Source: Salinicola socius (GTDB lineage Bacteria > Pseudomonadota > Gammaproteobacteria > Pseudomonadales > Halomonadaceae). From it: a DNA stretch of 50,486 nucleotides. The position numbers and the translations under genes are program-made. The stretch lies in assembly GCF_001937195.1 (NCBI RefSeq), contig NZ_MSDO01000027.1:1-50486 (forward strand). The letters are read 5' to 3'. Numbering within the stretch: position 1 is the stretch's first letter; each line of letters starts with the position of its first letter. Positions 31,050-48,891 of the stretch are shown here, piece after piece. Under the pieces are notes generated by a model that saw only the letters and a program-made list of their open reading frames with translations, did not search any database and had not been told where the DNA came from.

Positions 31050-31361
31050 TCAGTCGAGTTTGATCTGCACGTCTACGCCAGCGGCCAGATCGAGTTTCAT
31101 CAGCGCGTCGACGGTCTTTTCCGTCGGCTCGACGATGTCGAGAACGCGCTTGTGCGTGCGAATCTCATACTGATCACGCGCGTCCTTGTTGACGTGCGGA
31201 GAGATCAGGATGGTGTAACGCTCGCGATTGGTCGGCAGCGGAATCGGACCACGCACCTGCGCGCCAGTGCGCTTGGCAGTATCCACGATTTCCTGGGCCG
31301 ACTGATCGATCAGCCGATGGTCGAACGCTTTCAGCCGAATGCGAATCTTCTGGTTCTGCAT
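31050..31361 (-). CDS. rpsJ: 30S ribosomal protein S10
   Basis: S10 is a 30S head protein and, as NusE, part of transcription antitermination complexes, where it pairs with NusB and NusG. The 103 residues start [44 protein letters not shown] and keep the long loop ([21 protein letters not shown]). It is the first gene of the S10 operon, about 64 bases after a strong promoter's -10 box. Confidence 0.98.
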   Translation of the reverse strand: MQNQKIRIRLKAFDHRLIDQSAQEIVDTAKRTGAQVRGPIPLPTNRERYTILISPHVNKDARDQYEIRTHKRVLDIVEPTEKTVDALMKLDLAAGVDVQIKLD

Positions 31362-31385
31362 TTACCTTATGCTCCACTGGATGCT

Positions 31386-31401
31386 GACGGCGCGAGCCGT
31401 C
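31386..31401 (-). promoter_or_regulatory. Small hairpin in the S10 leader
   Basis: GACGGC and GCCGTC pair over six bases around a GCGA (minus strand TCGC) tetraloop, in the leader between the promoter and rpsJ. It is the only evident structure in a leader of about 60 nt. Confidence 0.5.
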
Positions 31402-31425
31402 GACCCACGCGTTCAAAGGACGCGC

Positions 31426-31454
31426 ATTATAGGAGAGCCCCGATCGAGAGTCAA
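31426..31454 (-). promoter_or_regulatory. S10 operon promoter
   Basis: On the minus strand TTGACT (31449-31454) and a perfect TATAAT (31426-31431) are separated by exactly 17 bases. It lies downstream of the tuf terminator and should drive rpsJ to rpsQ and probably beyond. Confidence 0.9.
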
Positions 31455-31490
31455 ACACACTCTCCATCAAGGGCTGTCGAATCCATACAG

Positions 31491-31515
31491 AAAAAGGGGC
31501 GCGTGAGCGCCCCTT
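31491..31515 (-). terminator. Terminator after tuf
   Basis: AAGGGGCGC/GCGCCCCTT forms a perfect 9-bp stem with a four-base loop, followed on the minus strand by TTTTTC. It ends the rpsL-rpsG-fusA-tuf operon. Confidence 0.92.
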
Positions 31516-31536
31516 CTTTAGCAAGCATCGAAAAGA

Positions 31537-32730
31537 TTATTCGATGATCTTGGCAACGACACCGGCACCAACGGTACGACCACCTTCGCGGATCGCGAAG
31601 CGCAGGCCGTCTTCCATGGCGATCGGCGCGATCAGCGTCACGATCATCTGGACATTGTCGCCCGGCATGACCATCTCGACGCCTTCCGGCAGTTCACAAG
31701 TACCGGTAACGTCGGTGGTACGGAAGTAGAACTGCGGACGATAGCCCTTGAAGAACGGCGTATGACGACCACCTTCTTCCTTGGACAGAACGTAGACTTC
31801 GGCTTCGAACTTGGTGTGCGGCTTGATGGTGCCCGGCTTGGCCAGAACCTGACCACGCTCGACGTCATCACGCTTGGTACCACGCAGCAGCGCGCCCACG
31901 TTCTCGCCAGCACGACCTTCGTCGAGCAGCTTACGGAACATCTCGACGCCAGTGACGATCGTCTTGGTGGTGTCGTGAATACCGACGATTTCGACTTCGT
32001 CGCCAGTCTTGACGATGCCACGCTCGACACGACCCGTTACCACGGTACCGCGACCCGAGATGGAGAACACGTCTTCGATCGGCATCAGGAACGGCTGATC
32101 GATAGCGCGCTCCGGCTCCGGAATGTACTCGTCCAGAGACTTGATCAGGTTGGCAACGGCGGTAGTACCCATGCCGTTGTCATCCTTGCCTTCCAGCGCC
32201 ATCAGCGCGGAGCCGATGATGATCGGGGTGTCGTCGCCCGGGAAGTCGTACTCGCTCAGGAGTTCGCGGACTTCCATCTCGACCAGCTCGAGCAGCTCTT
32301 CGTCATCGACCATGTCAGCCTTGTTCAGGAACACGACGATGTACGGAACGCCGACCTGACGAGACAGCAGGATGTGCTCGCGCGTCTGCGGCATCGGGCC
32401 GTCAGCGGCGGAACAGACCAGGATAGCGCCGTCCATCTGGGCAGCACCGGTGATCATGTTCTTGACGTAGTCAGCGTGACCCGGGCAGTCGACGTGCGCG
32501 TAATGGCGAACTTCGGACTGGTACTCGACGTGAGCGGTCGCGATGGTGATACCGCGCTCGCGCTCTTCCGGAGCGTTGTCGATCGTGTCGAACTGACGCC
32601 ATTCGCCACCGAAGACTTCGGCGGAAACACGAGTCAGCGCTGCCGTCAGGGTCGTTTTACCGTGGTCGACGTGACCGATGGTGCCGACGTTGACGTGCGG
32701 TTTGGAGCGTTCAAATTTTGCCTTAGCCAC
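31537..32730 (-). CDS. tuf: Elongation factor Tu
   Basis: EF-Tu brings aminoacyl-tRNA to the ribosome as a GTP complex. The 397 residues contain GHVDHGKT (P-loop), [12 protein letters not shown] (switch I), DCPGHADY with the catalytic His, NKADMVDD and SALMALEG, then the two beta-barrel domains to VVAKIIE. It is the last gene of the str operon, 29 bases after fusA, and is followed by a strong terminator. A second tuf, usual near tRNA-Thr in relatives, is absent from that place here. Confidence 0.98.
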   Translation of the reverse strand: MAKAKFERSKPHVNVGTIGHVDHGKTTLTAALTRVSAEVFGGEWRQFDTIDNAPEERERGITIATAHVEYQSEVRHYAHVDCPGHADYVKNMITGAAQMDGAILVCSAADGPMPQTREHILLSRQVGVPYIVVFLNKADMVDDEELLELVEMEVRELLSEYDFPGDDTPIIIGSALMALEGKDDNGMGTTAVANLIKSLDEYIPEPERAIDQPFLMPIEDVFSISGRGTVVTGRVERGIVKTGDEVEIVGIHDTTKTIVTGVEMFRKLLDEGRAGENVGALLRGTKRDDVERGQVLAKPGTIKPHTKFEAEVYVLSKEEGGRHTPFFKGYRPQFYFRTTDVTGTCELPEGVEMVMPGDNVQMIVTLIAPIAMEDGLRFAIREGGRTVGAGVVAKIIE

Positions 32731-32759
32731 TGCTATAACCTCTTTACGTTAGCTAACGG

Positions 32760-34880
32760 TTAACCGTTCTGATTGATGACGGCATCAACGACGCTGGATG
32801 GTGCCTCTTCGTAATCCGCAAACTCCATGGTGTAGCTTGCGCGTCCCTGGGTCTGAGAACGCAGATCGGTTGCATAACCGAACATCTCAGCCAACGGAAC
32901 CGTGGCGCGGATGATCTTGCCAGAAGTGGAGTCATCCATGCCCTGCACAAGGCCACGACGGCGGTTGAGATCGCCCATGACATCGCCCATGAAATCCTCG
33001 GGAGTCACGACTTCGACCTTCATCACCGGCTCGAGCAACACGGCCTTGGCCTTACGAGCACCTTCTTTGATCGCCATGGAAGAGGCGACCTTGAACGCAG
33101 TCTCGTTGGAGTCCACGTCGTGGTAGGAACCGTCGAACAGCGTGACCTTGACGTCGATCATCGGGTAACCCGCGATAACGCCGTTCTTGAGCTGCTCGTA
33201 AGCCCCTTTTTCGACGGCCGGCACGTACTCTTTCGGCACGGCGCCACCGACGATCTCGGACGCGAACTTGAAGGTCATCTCCTCGTCCTCGCCCTTGTCT
33301 TCGGCCGTCAGCGGTTCAATGCGCAACCAGACGTGACCGTACTGACCGCGACCACCTGACTGGCGGACGAACTTGCCTTCCTGCTCGACCTTGCTGCGGA
33401 TGGTCTCGCGGTAGGCAACCTGCGGCTTGCCGATGTTGGCCTCGACCTTGAACTCGCGACGCATGCGGTCGACCAGGATATCGAGGTGCAACTCGCCCAT
33501 GCCCGAGATGATGGTCTGACCGGTCTCTTCGTCGGTCTGGACACGGAAAGACGGATCTTCCTGCGCCAGCTTGCCGAGCGCGACACCCATCTTTTCCTGA
33601 TCGGGCTTGGACTTAGGCTCGACGGCGACGGAAATGACCGGCTCCGGAAACTCCATGCGCTCGAGCACGATCTTGTCGTTCAGATCGCACAGCGTGTCAC
33701 CCGTCGTGACGTCCTTCAGGCCGATGCACGCCGCGATATCGCCAGCGTAAACTTCCTTGATCTCTTCACGCGAGTTGGCGTGCATCTGAACGATACGACC
33801 GACACGCTCTTTCTTCGACTTCACGGAGTTGAAGATGCTGTCACCGGATTTCAGAACGCCGGAGTAGACGCGCATGAAGGTCAGCGTACCGACGAACGGG
33901 TCGGTCGCGATCTTGAACGCCAGTGCCGAGAACGGCGCACTGTCGTCGGCTTCACGCGTCGCAACGGTACCGTCCTTGTCATCCAGCTCACCTTCGATCG
34001 CCTTGACCTCGGTGGGCGACGGCAGGTACTCGATGACGCAGTCCAGAACGGCCTGTACGCCCTTGTTCTTGAACGCCGAACCACAGGTCACGAGAACGAT
34101 CTCGTTGGCCAGTGTACGGGCACGCAGGCCAGCCTTGATTTCCGCTTCGGAGAGCTCGACCCCTTCGAGGTACTTGTCCATCAGCTCTTCGTTGGCTTCG
34201 GCCGCAGCTTCGACCATCTGCTCGCGATACTTTTCAGCGGTTTCCTGCAGGTCGGCCGGGATATCAGCCAACTCGTAGTTCATGCCGAAGTTCTCTTCGT
34301 CCCAGACGATCGCCTTCATCTGAATCAGGTCGATGACGCCCTTGAACTCGTCTTCCGCGCCCCAGTTGATCTGGATCGGAACGACGTTGGCGCCCAGGCG
34401 ATCCTTGAGCTGATCGATCACCATGAAGAAGTCGGCGCCGGCACGGTCCATCTTGTTGACGAACACCATGCGCGGAACTTCGTACTTGTTGGCCTGACGC
34501 CAGACGGTCTCTGTCTGCGGCTGCACGCCGGAAGAGCCGCACAGCACGACGACCGCACCATCCAGAACACGCAGAGAACGCTCGACTTCGATGGTGAAGT
34601 CGACGTGTCCCGGGGTATCGATGATGTTGATACGGTGCTCGTCGAACTGCTTGTTCATGCCCTGCCAGAAGCAGGTAGTCGCAGCGGAGGTGATCGTGAT
34701 GCCACGCTCCTGCTCCTGCTCCATCCAGTCCATGACGGCAGCGCCTTCATGAACCTCGCCCACCTTGTGGGACAGACCGGTATAGAACAGGACACGCTCG
34801 GTAGTGGTCGTCTTACCAGCGTCGACGTGGGCAACGATACCGATATTGCGATAACGCTTGAGTGGTGTCTTTCGTGCCAC
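32760..34880 (-). CDS. fusA: Elongation factor G
   Basis: EF-G catalyses translocation and, with RRF, ribosome recycling. The 706 residues start [35 protein letters not shown] and contain [20 protein letters not shown] and [10 protein letters not shown] in the G domain, then domains II-V. The length matches the canonical EF-G1 of gammaproteobacteria. It lies between rpsG (18 bases) and tuf. Confidence 0.98.
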   Translation of the reverse strand: MARKTPLKRYRNIGIVAHVDAGKTTTTERVLFYTGLSHKVGEVHEGAAVMDWMEQEQERGITITSAATTCFWQGMNKQFDEHRINIIDTPGHVDFTIEVERSLRVLDGAVVVLCGSSGVQPQTETVWRQANKYEVPRMVFVNKMDRAGADFFMVIDQLKDRLGANVVPIQINWGAEDEFKGVIDLIQMKAIVWDEENFGMNYELADIPADLQETAEKYREQMVEAAAEANEELMDKYLEGVELSEAEIKAGLRARTLANEIVLVTCGSAFKNKGVQAVLDCVIEYLPSPTEVKAIEGELDDKDGTVATREADDSAPFSALAFKIATDPFVGTLTFMRVYSGVLKSGDSIFNSVKSKKERVGRIVQMHANSREEIKEVYAGDIAACIGLKDVTTGDTLCDLNDKIVLERMEFPEPVISVAVEPKSKPDQEKMGVALGKLAQEDPSFRVQTDEETGQTIISGMGELHLDILVDRMRREFKVEANIGKPQVAYRETIRSKVEQEGKFVRQSGGRGQYGHVWLRIEPLTAEDKGEDEEMTFKFASEIVGGAVPKEYVPAVEKGAYEQLKNGVIAGYPMIDVKVTLFDGSYHDVDSNETAFKVASSMAIKEGARKAKAVLLEPVMKVEVVTPEDFMGDVMGDLNRRRGLVQGMDDSTSGKIIRATVPLAEMFGYATDLRSQTQGRASYTMEFADYEEAPSSVVDAVINQNG

Positions 34881-34898
34881 GATGGAAGTCCCCGTTGA

Positions 34899-35369
34899 TT
34901 AGAAGCGGTAGTGAGAGAAGGCCTTGTTGGCATCTGCCATGCGGTGCACGTCTTCACGCTTCTTCACAGCAGCACCCTTGCCTTCGGCGGCATCCAGCAT
35001 CTCGCCAGCAAGACGTTGCACCATGGTCTTCTCGCCACGGCCGCGCGCGGCGTCGACCAGCCAGCGCATGGCCAACGCCTGACGGCGTGACGGGCGAACC
35101 TCGACCGGAACCTGGTACGTCGCACCACCGACACGGCGCGACTTGACCTCGACCATCGGTTGAATGGCTTCCAGCGACTTGTCGAAGATGTCCAGCGGCG
35201 CTTCGTTACTGCGCTCGGCAACCCTGTCCAACGCGCCGTAAACGATGCGCTCGGCTATGGACTTCTTGCCGCTGACCATCAGATGGTTCATGAACTTGGC
35301 CAGGCGCTCGCTTCCGAATTTGGGATCGGGAAGGATCTCGCGCTTAGCGGCGACTCTTCTTCTTGGCAT
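34899..35369 (-). CDS. rpsG: 30S ribosomal protein S7
   Basis: S7 nucleates assembly of the 30S head and in E. coli represses the str operon at the rpsL-rpsG junction. The 156 residues start [31 protein letters not shown]. An upstream in-frame extension exists but lacks support, while GAGGG lies just before ATG 35369. The rpsL-rpsG gap of 116 bases is long enough to hold an S7 site; I could not identify the structure. Confidence 0.98.
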   Translation of the reverse strand: MPRRRVAAKREILPDPKFGSERLAKFMNHLMVSGKKSIAERIVYGALDRVAERSNEAPLDIFDKSLEAIQPMVEVKSRRVGGATYQVPVEVRPSRRQALAMRWLVDAARGRGEKTMVQRLAGEMLDAAEGKGAAVKKREDVHRMADANKAFSHYRF

Positions 35370-35485
35370 GATAAGCCCTCTAGTTAAGGGTCGTTCAGGT
35401 AAACCCGGCACCACTTGTCGCTAGCGAGCGAGAAGGGCCGACCTTACTCTTATCTGACCGATAATGAATATGGAAAGCGCCCGGA

Positions 35486-35860
35486 TCAGGACTTGGGACG
35501 CTTGGTGCCGTACTTGGAACGGCCTTGACGACGATTCTGGACACCGGAGGTGTCAAGGGCGCCACGAACGGTGTGATAACGTACACCCGGCAAATCCTTG
35601 ACGCGGCCGCCACGAATCAGGACCACGGAGTGCTCCTGCAGGTTGTGGCCTTCACCGCCGATGTAAGAACTGACTTCAAAACCGTTGGTCAGACGCACAC
35701 GACACACCTTACGCAGCGCCGAGTTCGGCTTCTTGGGCGTAGTGGTGTAGACGCGGGTACAGACCCCACGGCGTTGTGGGCAGGCCTGCAGCGCCGGCAC
35801 GTCGCTAGTCTCGACGGGGCGCTTGCGCGGCTTGCGCACGAGCTGGTTAATCGTTGCCAT
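35486..35860 (-). CDS. rpsL: 30S ribosomal protein S12
   Basis: S12 controls decoding fidelity. The 124 residues start [52 protein letters not shown]. Both lysines at which streptomycin resistance arises elsewhere (in TTTPKKPNS and [13 protein letters not shown]) are wild-type, as is the Asp methylthiolated by RimO. It is the first gene of the str operon. Confidence 0.98.
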   Translation of the reverse strand: MATINQLVRKPRKRPVETSDVPALQACPQRRGVCTRVYTTTPKKPNSALRKVCRVRLTNGFEVSSYIGGEGHNLQEHSVVLIRGGRVKDLPGVRYHTVRGALDTSGVQNRRQGRSKYGTKRPKS

Positions 35861-35962
35861 AGTCTTTAGCTGACTCCATTGGGTTGCCTTGCCTCATGCC
35901 GGGAACGATGTGCACGGACCGGTACATCGATCGGTTGCACCTCCCCTACATAAAGGCTGCGC

Positions 35963-35992
35963 ATTCTAATCAGTTGTCATGAGACCCGTCAA
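35963..35992 (-). promoter_or_regulatory. str operon promoter
   Basis: On the minus strand TTGACG (35987-35992) and TAGAAT (35963-35968) are 18 bases apart, about 100 bases before rpsL. It gives rpsL-rpsG-fusA-tuf its own promoter in addition to read-through from rpoC. Confidence 0.78.
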
Positions 35993-36020
35993 GGCCACCC
36001 ACCCCGAGAGGCAGGTGGCC
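35993..36020 (-). other. Hairpin after rpoC
   Basis: GGCCACC and GGTGGCC pair over seven bases with a 14-base loop, 11 bases after the rpoC stop. The minus strand continues TTGACGG, which is the -35 box of the str promoter, so there is no U-tract. It may be a weak or Rho-assisted terminator or an mRNA 3'-end stem. Confidence 0.6.
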
Positions 36021-36031
36021 GGGATCACGAC

Positions 36032-40258
<4,227 letters not shown>

Positions 40259-40348
40259 GGGATCGCTCCGTTGCGGAGTTGTCATGAGCGGGGCCGCGAA
40301 TCACTCGCTCGCCCCGCAAACCGTCGCTATCGATCGACTGTGCCGGTC

Positions 40349-44425
<4,077 letters not shown>

Positions 44426-44477
44426 CTGTATTCCCCAGCTTGTTCACCATGGGTGACCGGTGCGTGGTCGGCGCTCC

Positions 44478-44502
44478 CCTAACGCGGGCTACCCCCGTTA
44501 GG
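44478..44502 (-). promoter_or_regulatory. Hairpin in the rpoB leader
   Basis: CCTAACG and CGTTAGG pair perfectly over seven bases, with inner GGG/CCC pairing. It is the structure nearest to the rpoB start, about 50 bases upstream. Confidence 0.6.
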
Positions 44503-44506
44503 CGCT

Positions 44507-44541
44507 GACGGCAAGCCTCCCGAAAGAGGGAGCTCGCCGTC
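44507..44541 (-). promoter_or_regulatory. Long hairpin between rplL and rpoB (possible RNase III site)
   Basis: GACGGCAAGC and GCTCGCCGTC pair over ten bases with one wobble, extended by TCCC/GGGA above a small bulge. E. coli has an RNase III processing site in the same intergenic region; this stem is the natural candidate here. Confidence 0.6.
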
Positions 44542-44615
44542 GGAATTTGTCTAGTGGCAACAATCCTGAACCCGGGAGGTCGACCCCGAGTCAGGCGTAC
44601 TAACGCCAGGCTAGC

Positions 44616-44658
44616 AAAAACAGAAAAAGGCCGGCAGCGGGTAGGCCCGCCACCAGCC
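44616..44658 (-). terminator. rplL-rpoB attenuator
   Basis: Arms at 44629-44641 and 44646-44658 form a 13-bp GC-rich stem (a few G-U pairs) with a TAGG loop (plus strand). The minus strand continues TTTTTCTGTTTTT, a full intrinsic terminator. Because rpoB and rpoC lie downstream without another evident promoter, it should work as a partial terminator that sets the ratio of L10/L12 to RNA polymerase, as known in E. coli. Confidence 0.88.
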
Positions 44659-44696
44659 GTGGCGCTTACGCAGCGCGTGAAGCCGTGAGCACAGAG

Positions 44697-45068
44697 TTAC
44701 TTGAGCTCCACAGAAGCGCCAGCTTCTTCCAGCTTCTTCTTGGCTTCTTCGGCATCGTCCTTGGACAGACCTTCCTTGATAGTCGCCGGAGCGCCGTCAA
44801 CGGCACCTTTGGCTTCTTTCAGGCCCAGACCGGTGATCTCACGGACGACCTTGATGACGTTGACTTTCTTGTCACCGGCAGCGGTCAGAACCACGGAGAA
44901 TTCAGTCTGTTCTTCAGCAGCAGCTTCACCGCCGCCACCAGGACCGGCAACGACAGCAGCCGCCGCAGAAACGCCGAACTTTTCTTCCATTGCAGAAACC
45001 AGTTCCGCAACTTCCATCACGGACATTTCGGCAACGGCGTTGATGATATCTTCTTGAGAAAGTGCCAT
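44697..45068 (-). CDS. rplL: 50S ribosomal protein L7/L12
   Basis: L7/L12 is the multicopy stalk protein that recruits translation factors. The 123 residues start [33 protein letters not shown], have an Ala/Gly-rich hinge ([19 protein letters not shown], about 36-54) and the C-terminal factor-binding domain ending EAGASVELK. The frame runs upstream, but this start fits homology. It follows rplJ by 94 bases. Confidence 0.98.
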   Translation of the reverse strand: MALSQEDIINAVAEMSVMEVAELVSAMEEKFGVSAAAAVVAGPGGGGEAAAEEQTEFSVVLTAAGDKKVNVIKVVREITGLGLKEAKGAVDGAPATIKEGLSKDDAEEAKKKLEEAGASVELK

Positions 45069-45162
45069 TTTCAGATTCCTAAACTTTGCGGAGCCCCGAC
45101 CGGAATCGGCCAAGTGCTCGTTGATTCAAACGTCGACTCAGTCTGCGAAAGCAGGCCACCTA

Positions 45163-45666
45163 TCAGGCAGCTTCGTCCTGCTTTTGATCGCGAACTGCTG
45201 CAAGAGTACGAACCAGCTTGCCGGCAGAAGCTTCCTTCATGACGGACATCAGCTTGGCGATCGCTTCATCGTAAGTCGGCAGGGTTGCCAGACGGTCGAT
45301 ATCAGCAGCCGGGATCATCTCCCCTTCGTAAGCCAGCGCCTTGACTTCGAATTCCTTCTGCGTTTTGCCGAACTCCTTGAACAGCCGCGCGGCAGCGCCG
45401 GGGTGCTCGTAGGAGAAGGCCAACAGCGTCGGGCCTGCGAAAGTCTCGTTCAGGCACTCCCATGAAGTCCCTGACAGCGCTCGGCGTGCCAGCGTGTTGC
45501 GAACAACACGAATCTGGACGCCATTCTCGCGTGCCTGTTTGCGCAGATCGGTCATTGCGCTAACGGTCACACCACGAGAATCGGCAACTACGACGGAAAG
45601 AGCGTCCTTAGCGGCTTCACTGACCTCGGCAACAATCGCTTTTTTGCCTTCGAGTGCTAGTGGCAC
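45163..45666 (-). CDS. rplJ: 50S ribosomal protein L10
   Basis: L10 anchors L7/L12 dimers to the 50S subunit, and the L10-L12 complex represses its own mRNA. The 167 residues read [38 protein letters not shown] from a GTG start and contain [14 protein letters not shown] and [21 protein letters not shown]. The GTG at 45666 is chosen because AAGGAG lies eight bases upstream and the protein then aligns with the family start; no ATG fits. It follows a 272-base leader. Confidence 0.97.
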   Translation of the reverse strand: MPLALEGKKAIVAEVSEAAKDALSVVVADSRGVTVSAMTDLRKQARENGVQIRVVRNTLARRALSGTSWECLNETFAGPTLLAFSYEHPGAAARLFKEFGKTQKEFEVKALAYEGEMIPAADIDRLATLPTYDEAIAKLMSVMKEASAGKLVRTLAAVRDQKQDEAA

Positions 45667-45938
45667 AGTGGTTACTCCTTCGTGCCGGGGCGACGACGTC
45701 GCGACCCGGTGATTACCATCTCTTCCACCCAACTGCGGTGAAAGTCTTGGATGATGGCTGCACACCTGAACCGGCGAGCAACACCATCTGCGCAGGCCCC
45801 TTTACAGAGCATTAAGTCGACGGCTTGCGTCGACACCTGCGGTCTTTGACGGTGCCCCGCCCCAAGCTGTCGAGACAGACTGCAGGACTGTCGAAACAGT
45901 GCACGGGGACCGCAAAGTTATTGCCTGGTTACCGCCAA
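45667..45938 (-). promoter_or_regulatory. L10 leader upstream of rplJ
   Basis: The gap between rplA and rplJ is 272 bases and structured. It contains a 7-bp stem GTCGACG/CGTCGAC (45816-45834) and, on the minus strand, CCTGCGCAGATGGTG (near 45781-45796), very close to the CCTGCGTAGACGGTG I remember from the E. coli rplJ leader. An outer GCAGG/CCTGC pairing encloses the stem. This is the expected binding site of the L10-L12 complex. A weak promoter-like pair (TTGATT, 16 bases, TAACTT) lies at the rplA end. Confidence 0.75.
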
Positions 45939-46631
45939 TCAAGCGTAAGCGCTATGGTCGACGGTCAGACCCGGGCCCATGGTACTGGACAGGGTCAACT
46001 TCTTGAGATAGATGCCTTTGGACGTGCTCGGCTTGAGACGCTTGAGGTCGTTGACCAGCGCTTCAAGGTTGCCACGCAGCGCTTCGGCCGGAAAATCCAC
46101 CTTGCCGATAGAGGCATGGATGATGCCGTTCTTGTCGGTACGGAAGCGAACCTGACCCGCCTTGGCGTTCTTGACCGCGGTCGCCACGTCCGGCGTCACG
46201 GTACCGACCTTCGGGTTCGGCATCAGGCCGCGCGGACCCAGGATCTGACCGAGCTGGCCGACCACACGCATGGCGTCCGGTGCAGCAACGACAACGTCGA
46301 AATTCATGTTGCCTTTCTTGACGTCATCGGCCAGATCTTCCATGCCAACGATGTCGGCACCGGCTTCCTTGGCGGCGTCAGCAGCAGCACCCTGGGCGAA
46401 CACGGCGACGCGGACGTCACGACCCGTACCGTTCGGCAGCACGGTAGCACCGCGCACGACCTGGTCGGATTTACGCGGATCGACACCCAAGTTGATAGAG
46501 ACTTCGAGAGCCTCCTTGAACTTGACGGTGGACACCTCGGAAAGCAGCGCGACGGCTTCTTCCAGCGTGTAGACCTTGCCCGGCTCGACTTTCTCGCGAA
46601 TCATCTGAGCGCGTTTCGTCAGTTTTGCCAT
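45939..46631 (-). CDS. rplA: 50S ribosomal protein L1
   Basis: L1 forms the mobile stalk that guides deacylated tRNA from the E site and represses the rplK-rplA mRNA. The 230 residues start [30 protein letters not shown] and include [18 protein letters not shown]. It follows rplK by two bases, so the two are translationally coupled. Confidence 0.98.
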   Translation of the reverse strand: MAKLTKRAQMIREKVEPGKVYTLEEAVALLSEVSTVKFKEALEVSINLGVDPRKSDQVVRGATVLPNGTGRDVRVAVFAQGAAADAAKEAGADIVGMEDLADDVKKGNMNFDVVVAAPDAMRVVGQLGQILGPRGLMPNPKVGTVTPDVATAVKNAKAGQVRFRTDKNGIIHASIGKVDFPAEALRGNLEALVNDLKRLKPSTSKGIYLKKLTLSSTMGPGLTVDHSAYA

Positions 46632-46633
46632 GA

Positions 46634-47065
46634 TCAGAGGCCCTCCACGTTGAGGCCCATGCTGCGAGCACTGCCAGCAATGGTACGAACGGCGGCGTCA
46701 AGACTGGCAGCCGTCAGATCGGGCTCCTTGGTCTTGGCGATCTCTTCGAGCTGCTCGCGAGTCACGGTGCCAACCTTGGTCTTGTTCGGCACGCCGGAAC
46801 CGGATTTGATACCGGCAGCCTTCTTCAGCAGCACCGCCGCCGGCGGCGTCTTGGTGACGAAGGTGAAGCTGCGGTCGCTGTAGACGGTGATCACGACCGG
46901 CGTCGGCAGACCCGGCTCGATTTCCTGAGTCGCCGCGTTGAACGACTTGCAGAACTCCATGATGTTGACGCCGTGCTGACCCAGCGCAGGGCCCACGGGC
47001 GGACTCGGATTGGCCTTACCGGCTGCCACTTGCAGCTTGATGTAGGCCTGGACTTTCTTAGCCAT
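46634..47065 (-). CDS. rplK: 50S ribosomal protein L11
   Basis: L11 forms the base of the stalk with L10 and is needed for RelA activation by uncharged tRNA. The 143 residues start [43 protein letters not shown]; the proline-rich hinge tied to thiostrepton binding is intact. GGAG lies seven bases before ATG 47065; a TTG two codons upstream is less likely. Confidence 0.98.
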   Translation of the reverse strand: MAKKVQAYIKLQVAAGKANPSPPVGPALGQHGVNIMEFCKSFNAATQEIEPGLPTPVVITVYSDRSFTFVTKTPPAAVLLKKAAGIKSGSGVPNKTKVGTVTREQLEEIAKTKEPDLTAASLDAAVRTIAGSARSMGLNVEGL

Positions 47066-47180
47066 TTTCAACTCCAGTCGGGTACGGACGCCTTGCGGCT
47101 CCCCTGTTCAGCCGGCATTCGACCGGCAACGATAACGCAGCACCCGGAGGCACTGCGGTGAATTCCTGCTTTTACGCCGA
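47066..47180 (-). promoter_or_regulatory. rplK leader, candidate L1 operator
   Basis: The 115-base gap between nusG and rplK contains GCCGG/CCGGC and short GCC-GCAA-GGC stem-loops on the minus strand. In E. coli the L1 repressor site lies just here. I cannot confirm the L1-specific motif, and no convincing promoter is visible. Confidence 0.4.
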
Positions 47181-47714
47181 TCAGTCCTTGACCACCTGGA
47201 TAAACTCCAGTTCGACCGGCGTCGAGCGTCCGAAGATCAGCACGCTGACCTGAAGACGGCTCTTTTCATAATTGACCTCTTCCACGACGCCATTGAAGTC
47301 GGCGAAGGGGCCGTCGACGACACGCACGGTCTCGCCTGGCTCGAAGAGTGTCTTGGGACGAGGCTTGTCGGTACCGTCCTGAACACGACGCAGAATCGCA
47401 TCTGCTTCTTTCTGGGTGATCGCAGCGGGCTTCTCCGGCGTACCGCCGATGAACCCCATGACACGCGGCGTTTCATTGACCATGTGCCAGGTCTGTTCGT
47501 TCATTTCCATCTCGACCAGCACATAGCCGGGATAGAACTTGCGCTCGCTCTTGCGGCGCTTGCCGTCACGCATCTCGACGACTTCCTCGGTCGGCACCAG
47601 AATGTCACCGAACTGATCCTCGACACCGTAAAGCTTGACCCGCTCGATCAACGAACGCATCACCTGCTTCTCAAAACCGGAATAAGCGTGAACGACGTAC
47701 CAACGCTTGGACAT
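47181..47714 (-). CDS. nusG: Transcription termination/antitermination factor NusG
   Basis: NusG binds the RNA polymerase clamp, suppresses pausing and links it to Rho or S10. The 177 residues start [26 protein letters not shown] (NGN domain), and the C-terminal KOW domain reads [33 protein letters not shown]. The frame is open far upstream through secE, but the ATG at 47714 fits the family. It follows secE by eight bases. Confidence 0.98.
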   Translation of the reverse strand: MSKRWYVVHAYSGFEKQVMRSLIERVKLYGVEDQFGDILVPTEEVVEMRDGKRRKSERKFYPGYVLVEMEMNEQTWHMVNETPRVMGFIGGTPEKPAAITQKEADAILRRVQDGTDKPRPKTLFEPGETVRVVDGPFADFNGVVEEVNYEKSRLQVSVLIFGRSTPVELEFIQVVKD

Positions 47715-47722
47715 GAAAACTC

Positions 47723-48091
47723 CTAGCCAATGATTCCGGACATCGCCCAACCGAGGACGGTATCGATAAGCCACAGCAACAGACCCACAACCAGAACGGC
47801 CGCCAGCACGATCAGCGTCGTCTGGATAGTCTCTTGTCGAGTCGGCCAGACGACACGCTGAATCTCGCGCTTGGAACCGCGCGCAAGCTCCATCAGTGCC
47901 TGCCCTTTCGTAGTGGTCAACGCGATCGCTGCAGCAATGCCGCAAATGACAACGACGCCCAGCACGCGATACAGCAACGCTTGATCCGCAAACCAGGCAT
48001 TGCCGCCAACCGCGACTGCCAGCAGCAACACCACGACGATCCATTTAGGGGTGTCGTAGCGTGGCTCCTGCACCTCGGCGTTGTGCTTCAT
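47723..48091 (-). CDS. secE: Preprotein translocase subunit SecE
   Basis: SecE clamps the SecY channel. The 122-residue product is the long gammaproteobacterial form with three membrane helices (about 17-37, 40-62 and 92-115) and the conserved amphipathic segment [25 protein letters not shown] before the last helix. Short forms in other bacteria have one helix. It lies 71 bases after tRNA-Trp and eight before nusG. Confidence 0.97.
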   Translation of the reverse strand: MKHNAEVQEPRYDTPKWIVVVLLLAVAVGGNAWFADQALLYRVLGVVVICGIAAAIALTTTKGQALMELARGSKREIQRVVWPTRQETIQTTLIVLAAVLVVGLLLWLIDTVLGWAMSGIIG

Positions 48092-48162
48092 GAAAACTCC
48101 TCAACTCAAGGCGCGATAACCGAACAAGACAAGATATCAAGACAAGCCAGTCTGGGGAAGAC

Positions 48163-48238
<76 letters not shown>

Positions 48239-48281
48239 GCAACTACACATCCGAGAATCACCCGGAAATTAGGAGGGCGCT

Positions 48282-48311
48282 ATGATAGCGAAGAAGTGCC
48301 GGACAATGCAA
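48282..48311 (-). promoter_or_regulatory. Candidate promoter of tRNA-Trp/secE-nusG
   Basis: On the minus strand TTGCAT (48306-48311) and TATCAT (48282-48287) are 18 bases apart, downstream of the tRNA-Thr terminator and 44 bases before tRNA-Trp. Confidence 0.5.
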
Positions 48312-48339
48312 TCCCGCCACAACATTTTCTTTTGCCATC

Positions 48340-48361
48340 AAAAAAGCGAGCCAAAGCTCGC
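48340..48361 (-). terminator. Terminator after tRNA-Thr
   Basis: GCGAGC/GCTCGC (48346-48361) with a four-base loop is followed on the minus strand by TTTTTT. It separates the Tyr-Gly-Thr tRNA transcript from tRNA-Trp-secE. Confidence 0.85.
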
Positions 48362-48389
48362 CTTCACGCATCAAACCGAAGATCGATAA

Positions 48390-48464
48390 TGGAGCTCATG
48401 GACGGAATTGAACCGTCGACCTCACCCTTACCAAGGGTGTGCTCTACCCCTGAGCTACATGAGC
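48390..48464 (-). tRNA. tRNA-Thr (GGU anticodon)
   Basis: A 75-nt cloverleaf with acceptor pairs GCTCATG/CATGAGC, the anticodon loop CTTGGTA, T-loop GTTCAATTC and encoded CCA. The discriminator is U, seen in other gammaproteobacterial tRNA-Thr as I recall. Confidence 0.96.
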
Positions 48465-48485
48465 CTGAATCATCATCAACACAGT

Positions 48486-48559
<74 letters not shown>

Positions 48560-48604
48560 CTACCCGCTCTGACTCCGGCTTGCCGAGACAGACCGGTGAA
48601 ACTG

Positions 48605-48688
<84 letters not shown>

Positions 48689-48701
48689 ATACCGGCGGCA
48701 G

Positions 48702-48729
48702 ATTTTACACTGCCTTGCATCGATGTCAA
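48702..48729 (-). promoter_or_regulatory. tRNA operon promoter
   Basis: On the minus strand a perfect TTGACA (48724-48729), 16 bases, then TAAAAT (48702-48707), followed by a GC-rich discriminator just before tRNA-Tyr. This is the layout of stringently controlled stable-RNA promoters. Confidence 0.85.
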
Positions 48730-48891
48730 GCATCTGTTTTTGCTGCAATAACAGAACTGCCGATCGATGGCCTTGCGCTCAAAGCGGGGCGCATTGTGTC
48801 AAAGCAAAACACCGAATGCAAGCTCGAAGTCGCTCTTTTCGACCGTCTCATCCGCTGCGAACGGACGATCCAAGGGGGCAGCCTGGATTCG

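Noticed and set aside
47181-48044. A 287-codon version of nusG
   Set aside because: The extra upstream residues lie over secE in another frame; the conserved protein starts at 47714.
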